From assembly GCA_030220185.1 (NCBI GenBank), contig JASPKZ010009958.1:35238-99237 (forward strand): DNA of 64,000 nucleotides, written 5' to 3'. The notes beneath the pieces were generated by a model. It saw nothing but the letters and a program-made list of their open reading frames with translations, made no database searches and had not been told where the DNA came from. This DNA comes from Diploptera punctata. Taxonomy: Eukaryota; Arthropoda; Insecta; Blattodea; Blaberidae. Each line of letters starts with the position of its first letter. Position 1 is the first letter of the stretch. The position numbers were made by a program, and so were the translations under genes. Shown in pieces: positions 24,901-36,900 of the stretch.

Positions 24901-27900
24901 GTTCTAGAAGAACTGTTACGGCCTGAGAAAGCGGTTTTCCTGCCATCTTTTCATTGGTCGACCAAGTGACCGTTTCCCATTTGGACAGTAGTTCATTATT
25001 GCCTTGGGGATCCTGGATCTAGCCATTTTTGAGACATGTTCCTTCCAGTTTAGCTGATATCTGGAGATGTAGTCCAGTATTGGTAACATTAAGTTCTTGA
25101 AGGACTTCCACATTTTTTCTTTCGATCCCATTTGGTGTAGCCAGCTGTTCGGCGCATAAATTTCATCTCACAAGCTGTTAGTCTGCTTTCATCTCTCGTC
25201 CTTATAGACCACGCTTCACTCCCATAACATAGGACTGGTCGAGCCATTATTTGATAAAGACGAGTACGAGATGATTTTTGCACTAATGAAGGTTTTAAAA
25301 CTCTATTAATGATTCCCATTGATTTGTTGAATTTCACAATTTTCTCTGGTAAATCTAAATTTTCACCAAAAGAGAGTTTATATCCTAAATAAGTAAACTC
25401 ATTAACTCTCTAAAATTTTGTTATTTAAACAAATTTTGCTTGGTATTGGGGATTTTCCACAAAAGGCCATTATTTTAGTTTTATTGGTAGATATTTCCAT
25501 TGAATATTTCTGGGCTATCAAATTTAAATTATGTACTGACCATTGTAAATCATCTTCAGATGTTGCTAGTAAAACAAGATCATCTGCAAACATTATTATA
25601 TCTAATTTTAAATTTCTATTGATAGTGATACTTCCATGTTTTGTTTATCTAAAGTCTTTTACAATGGCATTCATATATATGTTAAAAAGTAGAGGGGAGA
25701 GGCCACAACCTTGTCTGACTCCTGAGTTTATTTCTTTCTACTGACTTATTTTTTCTTTTATTAATTATAAATCGTGGTGTGAGACAAGGCTGCCCCCTAT
25801 CCCCAACACTGTTTGCAATTTATATCAATGAAGTAATATGTTGCTGGAACAAAAAATATAAGTTTGGAATAAGAATATCAGAAAATAGAAAATTAAACAC
25901 CATACTGTTTGCAGATGACCAAATAATAATAGCAAATTCCGAAGATAATCTACAGAAAGGTCTGTATGAACTTAACAAAATTACAGAAGAATATGGTTTG
26001 AAGATATCTACAGAAAAAACAAAAATTATGGCATTTCAAGGTGTAGATCCTGTCAGAAGTAAAATTGTACTGGACAATAAAATTTTGGAGCAGGTGAATA
26101 ATTTTACATATCTAGGATGCAATATCTCATATGAAGAAGAAAAGGATGTAAATGCAAAAATATCTAAATTTTTAAGAATTTTAGGGTTAAATAAATTCTA
26201 TCTTCAAGCCACAGTTAGTCCAAAAGCATTCAAGATTAAAAGTATATAAAACACTGGCTCTTCCAACTCTTTTCTATGGTAGCGAAGTATGGACGTTGAA
26301 ACAGAAGGATATACAGAGACTTAGATCTGCTGAAATGAGATATCTTCGGAGGACTGCAGGATACACACTACTAGATCACAAAAAAATGAAGACATCTTAG
26401 AAGAAATACACATGGAATCTTTAGAAAACAAAATTTCTGATTATAAGTCAAGATGGATACAACATGTTCATCGAATGGAAGATCAGAGAATACCCAAACA
26501 AATGTTAAGATATCAACCTTTAGGAAGAAGAAAACCAGGACGTCCACTCAAAAGACTTTTGGATGGTGTTTCTCTTGAGGCCGAAACAGGTCAACAAATG
26601 GCCTAAATTCGTGAATGTACTATGATGATGATGATTTTTATTGCAATGAGAGTTGACTTATAAATCTAAACTTTTTATTAAAATCCAAATGATCAGGTTG
26701 AATCTTATTTGGTTGGTTTTGCTGAGCAAATTGTTGAAAATAATTTGATGTGTTGTATTAAATGAAAAGGACAATATTTTAGAATGTGTTGTTAATGTAT
26801 AAATTTATGTTATAGGATGAGCAAGAAATCAGTGATGCAGAGCAATTCAGAATGTTATGCTGTAGCAAAATGCTATATAGAATGTCTACAATACATAATT
26901 ATGCTTCATCTAAATGATATTGACTTCTGCCAGTCTGTTCTAACCAATCATGTAAGTCTATTTTTTGTATGTAGAATTATGAACAGAAGATTTTAAAAAT
27001 TTGTTTCCTGTTTATACTCTACCATGTTTGAATAAGGTTGTCATTTATTTTAAAATACAATAGGAAGTAACATTGAACTCAGTTGGTAGAGCATTTGGCC
27101 CAGAAAGCCAAAGGTCCCGGGTTCGAGTCTTGGTCTAGGCGAAAATTTTTCTCTTTAAATATAATTTATCCTTCAGTGAGAAGTGTTAAATTAATAATAA
27201 AAACCATCAATAGAAGCCCTACTGGCTTTATAAAGTGTTAAATCCCCAATAAATGTCTTCTTAACTAAGACGCCGCCATTTGCAAAGATAGAAACAAAGG
27301 TTTCAAAGCATTTGGCGCGAGGGAATTACAACATATGTAAGAGAAAAATTTGTGTCTAGATCGCAACTTGCCACGGTAGTTCAGTTGGTAGAGCATTTGG
27401 CCCGAAAAGCCAAAGGTCCCGGGTTCGAGTCTCGGTCTAGGCAAAAATTTTCTCTTTAAATATAATTTATCCTTCAGTGAGAAGTGCTAAATTAATAATA
27501 AAAAACATCAACATTAAGAGGTTTATATTTGAAGAGAAAATTTTTTTCTTAGACCGAGACACGAACCCGGGACCTTTGGCTTTCCGGGCCAAATGCTCTA
27601 ACAACTGAGCTCCTGAGACGTGTTGCGATATAGATGCAAATTTTTTTCTTATATACGTTGTAACTCTTGAAAGATCAACTTCCTACATTTTGGGGTTGAA
27701 CTGAAAGATTCGTGAACTATGCCAATATCCCTTCTCTATGCATTTACCCCCACTCTCCTTTCTACCTCTCCTATTGCACTGTTTGTACTGTGCATCTCCC
27801 CTTCTACCTCGGAACGCTCAAATACGATACGCACATTCAGAACATTATCATTCGATCGGAACATTTGGTTGGAACTACGTCGTCTGGAGCACACGAGTGG

Positions 27901-30900
27901 CGTGTTTTAAGTTTTTGGTCCGGAGGACCAGGGAAAGCCACCCTGGCTTGGACTGAAAGTATGTGTGAATTTGTTTGAGTGAGTTATGATATTTTTTGAT
28001 GTTAATAATTATTAATTTGTTTTCTTTTAAATTCAAGAATGATCAATACAGTTATTTGATTATATTTTTCTAATACTTCAGACGGACTATTTATATTAAA
28101 CATTTTTTTATATACATCATGTTTAATGTTCAAATTATGTATGTGTATACTGCTGTTGGGCATATTCCCGTACACAAGCTTACTTATTTAGGAGATCATA
28201 CAAACTTCCTTTTTTCCGTCTAGCTTTCATGGTTAATAATAATAATAATGATACACCCAGTTTAGCTAAGTATCATAGATTACTCAAGTGTTTTAGGATC
28301 AATTGTTGATTGATGTTTAAGTGTTTGGAAAAGAAAGATGAATCAATCTATGCTTCTTATGGGCCCGGGCAAAGGCTTTTGAATAATAACCCTGATTGTT
28401 ATGAACTCAAGGCTAATATATACAATGGAAACAAAAGACGATACACAGTGGCGCAATAAATGGTTTACTATCGCGAGATTAATATAATAATTGTAACAAG
28501 CGGCACTAATGGTAGTAGAACGCGGGTAAAAATAATTATAAGGTGTGGGAAGTAAAACCACTGCCCTCTATGTATACTGCATACAATATATATACAAAAA
28601 AATATCCAAAATATAGTGTTATATATTATACGAAACAAATCACTGCATTTTAAATGAACCAAACTTTATTTGAAACAGTATAAAAGAGTAAATACATACT
28701 TGCCATCATTTTAATACTAAATTGGTCTCATGGCCTGTTGTTTCAAGTAATACATATTGCTCACACTGTTAAAGTTAGTCAATTGCAAATACTTCCAACA
28801 AAGATGTTATTAATTTACTATTTTGAAAACACCATCACCCAAAAAATAATGTTCAATGCACGTTTGTGAAGTGTTTTACAGAATCTCGGCAATTAAAGAC
28901 CTTGCTATCACTTAGTTTTCAAACATTTTCCTTGGTTCTGTAAAAACCACTTCCCAACCTCGCATCGTAATACATCATTATGGTGCTGCAACACAAGGTA
29001 ATGGTGTAAGAGCTGCTATCATGTACGCGGAATACTCATAGGGTCGTATGCAAATACATTAGTCTCTACTCAAATTACTTCCAATCACTGGTGAGCAATT
29101 GCTGAGATCGAATTAACGGCCGACTTACTGGTCATGCATGAAAGTTGACATTTTCATTTGGCAACGAATTACCCAGAATTCTCAGCGATAAAACCACTTC
29201 CGTTATTTTTGTCTGCTATAGAGGAACGCATTTACGCTTGCGTCCCGCAAATAATACCATATACAACGACATCTGCATCGTGCAATATTACGCCGATTCT
29301 CCTGTTCTTCCAGTTGAATTCTTTGGTAGACTCTATCAAATTCCTCTTCTCCGCGTATACCAAAAACATGATAGAAGTCTACAAGGTCCGACATCTTGGA
29401 TAAAGCTGCAAAGGTTTCAAACTACATCGGTTCCCTTCGGGATTTTCACGATAAGTTTCTATCTTGAGCTATGATCTTAAGGTACCTCGTCAGGTTGCTT
29501 ACAATTATTATCGCATGAATAGATTTCTGAGTAAGCAAAATGTATTTGGTTATAACTTTCTCAGCAGAGAACGCCTTTTACTGTCTAATGCGTTCAAACA
29601 TTCGACCTGTAGTATCCGATTAGATGCAATGCTCAACGAACAACCTACGAGTCTGTTGATACGCATTTGCTGGAGCATGAGATGTTGAAGATAAACAGAG
29701 TAGATGCCAGTGCAAGACAAATGGTACATTTTTCTCTCAACAATGCACATGCACACATACATCCGCATATGATAATATTAACACATGCACATGTGAACAC
29801 ATGCAAGCACAGGCACACAAAAATTCAAAATTCTATCCCATTGTACCTAATCGACCCGAAGCGTACCTAATCTAACCGAACCAAACTTAACTTTAACAGT
29901 ATATAACCTAACCTATCCTAAATTCACAAAACCTAACTTAAACTTACCTAACCACACATAATGTAACCTAACTTCTATTAATCTAACCTATATCTCTGAA
30001 CCGAAAGTGCCTTTCTGCGGTTCAGTATGGTATCTTTGTTCTCCTCCCTACTACAGAACATTTATGAAATATGCCAATGTCCTGTGTTCCTTGTGCCTAC
30101 CCCCTCCCCTTTTCATCCTTTCCGCCGCGCATCTCTACGGCGCATATCCCCTCTACTTGCGAACCTTTATATACATTGTACTCTTACCGAACATTATCAT
30201 TCGATCAGCCTAGCAACCGGCGTTTGGTTATTTAAAGACGGATTCAAAGGTGGAATCCAGTTCCAGCTCACCATGCGACTGGAAGGTTAATATGGTGGTC
30301 TATATAGACAAGTTGATTGAGGCCGAGAAGAGGTCTGTTTTGAGTTAGTCCAGCAATGTACGGAAGAAGTGATTCCTAAAGCTTGGACACGTGTGTGAGT
30401 GTGGTATTATGTATGGTATGTTATTTATTCAGTTATTTCTACCGCTATGCTTGGTCGTTTGATCAAGAATCATCTTTTGTTATTAATTTATTGTTTTATT
30501 TAAAACCAACTTGTTTATATTAAAAGGTTATCTTTTTAAACAACGCCCCTCTGTTATTATTCAAGTATAAGTAGTTGTTCACTCTCCTATACAAAAATCA
30601 CTCACTGTATGCTTTTAATAATCTGTATCTATATATGTATATATGTTCATCAGGGAAAGAAAGATGAATTAATAGCTGCCTTTCATGGGCCCGAGGCAAG
30701 CTGCTTTCTTACAGATAACTTCTTCGAATATCAGGACCACATTAATAAATACAGCAAATAAAAAAGCCCGATCCCGGACAAAGGTTACGCTGAGCGTGGT
30801 TTGCTTTCTAAACCCCACAAATGGTAGCAGTCAGCGTGGTTTTGGTTTTCGTAACCCCTACATCTCACCTAACATAACCACACTTAACCAACCTCACATA

Positions 30901-33900
30901 ACATAATATCACTTAACTTAGACTAACCAAGCCACACTTAACATAACCTCACATAACCTAACCTAGCTTCTCTTAACCTAAACTAACCTCACTTAACCTA
31001 ACGTACCCTAACATCACTGAACCAAACCAAAACCACACTTAACCTAACCTCTCAAACCTAACCTGACCTAACCTCAATTAATCTAACCTCACATCACATA
31101 ACCTAATCTCACTTAACCTAACCCGAAGACCTGACCTAACACCAAGAGGCCCCAAAGGCCTAACCTAACACCAAGTGTCCCCCGATGGCCTAACCTAACT
31201 CAGTGGTCCTCTAGATCCTAACAACCCAAAGAGCTTCCGATTTAACATAACCTCACTTAACCTGACCTAACCTCACTGATCCTAACCTGAACTAACATGA
31301 CTGAACCTAACCTGAACTAACCTCACTTAATCTACCGTAACTGCACTTAACCTAACCTTACCTCACTTAACATAACCTTACTTAACCTAACCTATACCCT
31401 AGTGGCCTCAGATGGCCTAACCTAATTGAAAATGCCCCCCGAGAACCTAACATAACCCAAAGTGGTATCGAAGGCCTAACCTAAACACCAAGTGGCCCCT
31501 GAGGACCTAACATATACCAAGTGGCCCCCAAGGGCCTAACATATACCAAGTGGCCCCCAAGGGCCTACCTTATCACTTAACCTAACCTGACCTAACCTCA
31601 CTGAGCCTAACCTTGCTTAACCTAACCTCATGTTACCTAACCTAACATCATCAGACTTAAACTAACCTAACATAACCTTACTTAACCTAACCTATACCCT
31701 AGTGGCCTCATGACCAACCTAATTCATAATGCCCTCCGAGAACCTAACATAACCCAAAGTGTTCCCGAAGGCCTAACCTAAACACCAAGTGGCCCCCGTA
31801 ATCCTAACCAAACTGAAGATGCCCCCAATGGCCTAACCAAGCCCAAAGTGGCCCAGAGGGTCCAAGATAACCCAAAGGGTCCCCCGAGGGCCTAACCTCA
31901 CCTCACGTGGCCCCCGAAGCCTAACACCTAACACTAAGTGGCCCCTGAGGACCTAACACATACCAAGTGGCCCCCAAGGCCCTACCTTATCACTTAACTT
32001 AACCTAACCTGACCTAATCTCACTGAACCAAACCTGACCTAACCTTGCTTAACCTTACCTAACCTTAAGTGTGGTGATGTTAGGTTAGGTAACATGAGGT
32101 TAGGTTAGGTTAAGTCAAGTGATAAGGTAGGCCTTTGGGGCCAATTGGTATATGTTAGGTCCTCAGGGGCCACTTAGTATTAGGCTAGGCTTCAGGGGCG
32201 CCTTGAGGTGATGTTAGGCAATCGGGTGACACTTGAGGTGATGTTAGGCCCTCGGGGGCCACTTGATGTGAGGGTAGGCCCTCGGGGGCCATTTGAGGTG
32301 AGGTTAGGCATTCGGGGGCCATTTGAGGTGAAGTTAACCCTCGGGGTCACTTGAGATGAGGTTAGGCCCTCGGGGGCCACTTGAGATGAGTTTAGACCCT
32401 CGGGGGCCACTTGAGATGAGTTTAGGCCCTCGGGGGCCACTTGAGATGAGTTTAGGCCCTCGGGGGCCACTTGAGATGAGTTTAGGCCCTCGGGGGCCAC
32501 TTGAGGTGTGGTAAGGCACTCGGGGCTACTTGAGGTGAGGTTGGGCCCACGGGCGTCACTTGAGGTAAGGTTAAGCCATAGGGGGCCACTTGTGGTTAGC
32601 TTAGGCCCTCTTGGGCCACTTGATGTGAGGTAGGACCTCGGGGGTAGCTTTTGGCGATGTCTGGCCCTCGGCGGCCACTTGAGGTGAGGTTAGGCCCTCG
32701 GGGGCTATTTGAGGTGAGGTTAGGCCCTCAGGGTCCACTTGTGCTGAGGTTAGGCCCTCAGGGTCCACTTGTGCTGAGGTTAGGCCCTCAGGGTCCACTT
32801 GTGGTGAGGTTAGGCCCTCGGGGTCCACTTGAGTTGAGGTTAGGCCCTCGGGGCCACTTGAGGTGAGACTAGGACCTCGGGGACACTTGAGGGAGAGGTT
32901 AGGCCCACTGGGCCACTTGAGATGAGGGTAGGCCCTCGGGGGTCACTTGAGGTTAGGTTAGGCCCTCGGGGGTCACTTGAGGTTAGGTTAGGCCCTCGGG
33001 GGTCACTTGAGGTTAGGTTAGGCCCTCGGGGGTCACTTGAGGTTAGGTTAGGCCCTCGGGGTCACTTGAGGTGAGGATAGGCCCTCGGGGGCCACTTCAG
33101 CTGAGGTTAGGCCCTCGGGGGCCACTTGAGGTGAGGTTAGGCCCTCGGGGGCCACTTGAGTTTGGTTAGGATTACGGGGCCACTTGGGTTAGGTTAGGAC
33201 TTTGGGGGCGACTTGGTGTTTAGGTTAGGCCTTCGGGACCACTTTGGGTTAAGTTAGGTCCTCGGTGGGCCTTTTTGAATTAGGTTGGGTCACGAGGCCA
33301 CTAGGGTATAGGTTATGTTAAGTGAGGTAAGGAGAGGTTAAGTAATTGGTGGTTAGTTTAAGTGTGGTGATGTTAGGTTAGGTAACATGAGGTTAGGTTA
33401 GATTAAGCAATATTAGGTTCAGTGAGGTTAGGTCAGGTTAAGTGATAAGGTAGGCCCTTGGGGGTCACTTGGTATATGTTAGGTCCTCAGGGGCCACTTA
33501 GTGTTAGGTTAGGCTTTGGGGGCGACTGTAGGTGAGATTAGGCCCTCGAGGGCCACTTGAGTTGAGGTTAGGTCCTCGGGGGCCACTTGAGTTGAGGTTA
33601 GGTCCTCGGGGGACACTTGAGGTGAGGTTAGGCCCTCAGGAGCCACTTGAGGTGAGGTTAGGCCCACGGGGGCCACTTGAGGAGAGGTCAGGCTCTCGGG
33701 AGTCACTTGAGGTGAGGTTAGGCCCCCGGGGACCACTTGAGGTGATGTTAGGCCCTTGGGGGCCACTTGAGTTTGGTTAGGATTACGAGGGCCACTTGGG
33801 TTAGGTTTGCACTTTGGGGTCCACTTGGCGTTTAGGTTAGGCCTTTGGGACCACTTTGGTTTATGTTAGGTCTTCGGAGGGCATTTTGAATTAGGTTGGG

Positions 33901-36900
33901 TAATGAGACCACTAGGGTATAGGTTATGTTAAGTAAGGTTATGTTAAGTGTGGTGATGTTAGGTTAGTTTAAGTGTGGTGATGTTAGGTTAGGTAACATG
34001 AGGTTAGGTAAGGTTAAGCAAGGTTAGGTCAGGTTTGGTTCAGTGAGATTAGGTCAGGTTAGGTTAAGTTAAGTGATAAGGTAGGGCCTTGGGGGCCACT
34101 TGGTATATGTTAGGTCCTCAGGGGCCACTTAGTGTTAGGGTAGGCTTCGGGGGCCACGTGAGGTGAGGTTAGGCCCTCTGGGGACCCTTTGGGTTATCTT
34201 GGACCCTCTGGGCCACTTTGGGCTTGGTTAGGCCATTGGGGGCATCTTCAGTTTGGTTAGGATTACGGGGGCCACTTGGTGTTTAGGTTAGGCCTTCGGG
34301 AACACTTTGGGTTATGTTAGGTTCTCGGAGGGCATTATGAATTAGGTTGGGTCATGAGGCCACTAGGGTATAGGTTAGGTTAAGTAAGGTTATGTTAAGT
34401 GAGGTTAGGTGAGTTTAAATGTGATGAGGTTAGGTTAGGTGAGTTTAAATGTGATGTTATGTTAGGTAACATGAGGTTAGGTTAGGCTCAGTGACGTTAG
34501 GTCAGGTTAGGTTAAGTTAAGTGATAAGGTAGGCCCTTGGGGGCCACTTGGTATATGTTAGGTCCTCAGGGGCCACTTAGTGTTAGGTTAGGCTTTGGGG
34601 GCGACTGTAGGTGAGATTAGGCCCTCGAGGGCCGCTTGAGTTGAGGTTAGGTCCTCGGGGGCCACTTGAGTTGAGGTTAGGTCCTCGGGGGACACTTGAG
34701 GTGAGGTTAGGCCCTCAGGAGCCACTTGAGGTGAGGTTAGGCCCACGGGGGCCACTTGAGGAGAGGTCAGGCTCTCGGGAGTCACTTGAGGTGAGGTTAG
34801 GCCCCCGGGGACCACTTGAGGTGATGTTAGGCCCTTGGGGGCCACTTGAGTTTGGTTAGGATTACGAGGGCCACTTGGGTTAGGTTTGCACTTTGGGGTC
34901 CACTTGGCGTTTAGGTTAGGCCTTTGGGACCCAAATTGGCCGTCGAGGGCCTAACTCAACCCAATGTGGCCCCCTAAGGCCTAACCTACCTAAATTTGCC
35001 CGAGGGCTTAACACAACCCCAACTGGTTTCCAAGGGCTTAAACCAACTGTAAGTTGCCTCTGAAAGCCTAATATTATCCAAGTGGTCCCTGAGGGCCTAA
35101 CCTAACCCCACACGTAAGGCCTATCATAACCCAAAGTGGTCCAGAGAGCCTAACCTAACCCAACCCCAAGTGACCCCCGAGACCCTAACCTAAAAAAAAC
35201 TGGGCCCCGAGGACCAAACCTAACCCAAAGTGGCCGACGAGGGCCTAACCTTCCCAAAGTGGTTCCGGTGAGCCTAACCTTACCCAATATGGTCTCTGAG
35301 ATCCTAACCTGACCCAAAGTGGCCCCCGAGACCCTAACCTAAATCAAAGTGGCCCCCGAGACCCTAACGTAAACCAAAGTGGCCCCGAGTACCAAACCTA
35401 ACCCAAAGTGGCCTCTGAGGGCCTAACCTGACCGAAAGTGGCCTCTGAGGGCCTAACCTTACCCAAAGTGGCCTCTGAGGGCCTAACCTGACCCAAAGTG
35501 GCCTCTGAGAGCCTGACCTGACCCAAAGTGGCCTCTGAGGGCCTAACCTGACTCAAAGTGGCCTCTGGGGGCCTAACCTGACCCAAAGTGGCCTCTAAGA
35601 GCCTGACCTGACCCAAAGTGGCCTCTGAGGGCCTAACCTGACTCAAAGTGGCCTCTGAGGGTCTAACCTGGTCAAAATGGCTTCCGAGGGCCTAACCTAA
35701 CCAAAGTGTCCTGCAACATCCATCCTTAAGTGACAGAACCGTCCTGAAACAATTGAACTGGCATAATAAATTAAGAAAGGGAAGAAAAAATATACACACA
35801 CTTTAGGTAGTTTTGAACATGTTGTAACAATCTTACATTTGCGTCGAGAGTAAGACTGGTATTAACCACTGAGCTAAATGCGCATGCTTGTTGCTAGTTA
35901 CATGTCATATCATTTCCATTTTAACTTGAAATATTCAGTGCCGTGCCAACCATTTTACAAATTGTGTCATAACTTGGACATTTTATTCGTAGACCATTTG
36001 TTCATTATCTCAAATTGCTTATATAATACCCCTCTATACACATTTAATTTTGTGCGTTAAATTCATTTACACTCTATATAAGGGTATATGCTTGTATGGG
36101 ATGAGAGTATTGCGGGACTTGGCAGCCATGAGATTTGAAGCTGCATCCTGAAATATATAGAAACTATATGCATTTAATATTTAATTTTAGGAAGTTATAT
36201 TTTGAGGTTATTTTAATTATATTATTTTTGGTCTGGACATCTTACCTCAATATTAATGTTGATTTGTTCTTGGACATGTTTCAAAACAATTCTCTGTTTT
36301 ATCTTCAGCTTTCCCAGTCTGGGAAAGCTGAAGATAAAACAGAGAATTGTTTTGAAACATGTCCAAGAACAAATCAACATTAATATTGAGGTAAGATGTC
36401 CAGACCAAAAATAATATAACTATATGCATTTGTTCGTCCCGCGCCGTAGCCGAGCGGTTAAGGTAGGAAGCCTTGGCGCAGAGCTACGGGACTTGCGCTG
36501 GTTCGAGTCTCCATGGGGGAAGAAATTTTCTCATGGTATTTCGGCCAGTATGGGACCGGTGCCCACCCAGCATCGTGAGGCAATTGGGTAGCTACAATAA
36601 GTAGCGGCTCCAGGTTGAGTAAACCAGCTATAACAGCTGGGGGACTCGACATGCTAACCACATGTCACCCCTACACTGGCTGCTGATCATCTACCTCTGT
36701 GATTCACACATGTGGATGTGAGGCCAGCAGCCGGCTGGTAGGCTAAGGGCCTTGTAGGCCTGTCGCGCCAGGAGTTGTTTTTTATATGCATTTGTTCAAA
36801 GAAACTGGTTATATTTTCTGACAAGTGTTGGGGGTTAGAATAAAAATTGGAATACAATGGCAGTTTTTAATTATGTATCCACACAAAGCAGGGTGAAAGA

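Larger units (their letters stand above)
32066..34930. repeat. TTAGG-like minisatellite array, segment 2 (inverted)
   Basis: The strand flips near 32066; the plus strand is now G-rich. 30-bp units of the type GGCCACTTGAGGTGAGGTTA plus GGCCCTCGGG are best preserved at 32360-32510 (GAGATGAGTTTAG variant, about five copies) and 32930-33060 (GAGGTTAGGTTAG variant, about four near-identical copies). The multiple-of-three period explains the open but meaningless reading frames on both strands. Confidence 0.9.
36176..36417. mobile_element. PLE fold-back (family 6) with 14-bp target duplication
   Basis: 242 bp flanked by AACTATATGCATTT at 36162-36175 and 36418-36431. Near-perfect palindrome with an intact hammerhead in each arm. 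GGAAGTTATATTTTGAGGTT signature at 36190. Confidence 0.82.

Noticed and set aside
32192..35646. Several long-looking repetitive ORFs (GPRGPLEVRL-, APEGLTSPQV- and SEATLGQVRP-type) on both strands
   Set aside because: They follow from a 30-bp (multiple of three) DNA period, are open in several frames, and lack splice or start context. Not collagen-like genes.
30850..35710. True telomere or CRISPR array
   Set aside because: The TTAGG words are degenerate, mixed with GC-rich units, inverted twice and lie inside an intron. There is no repeat-unique-spacer pattern.
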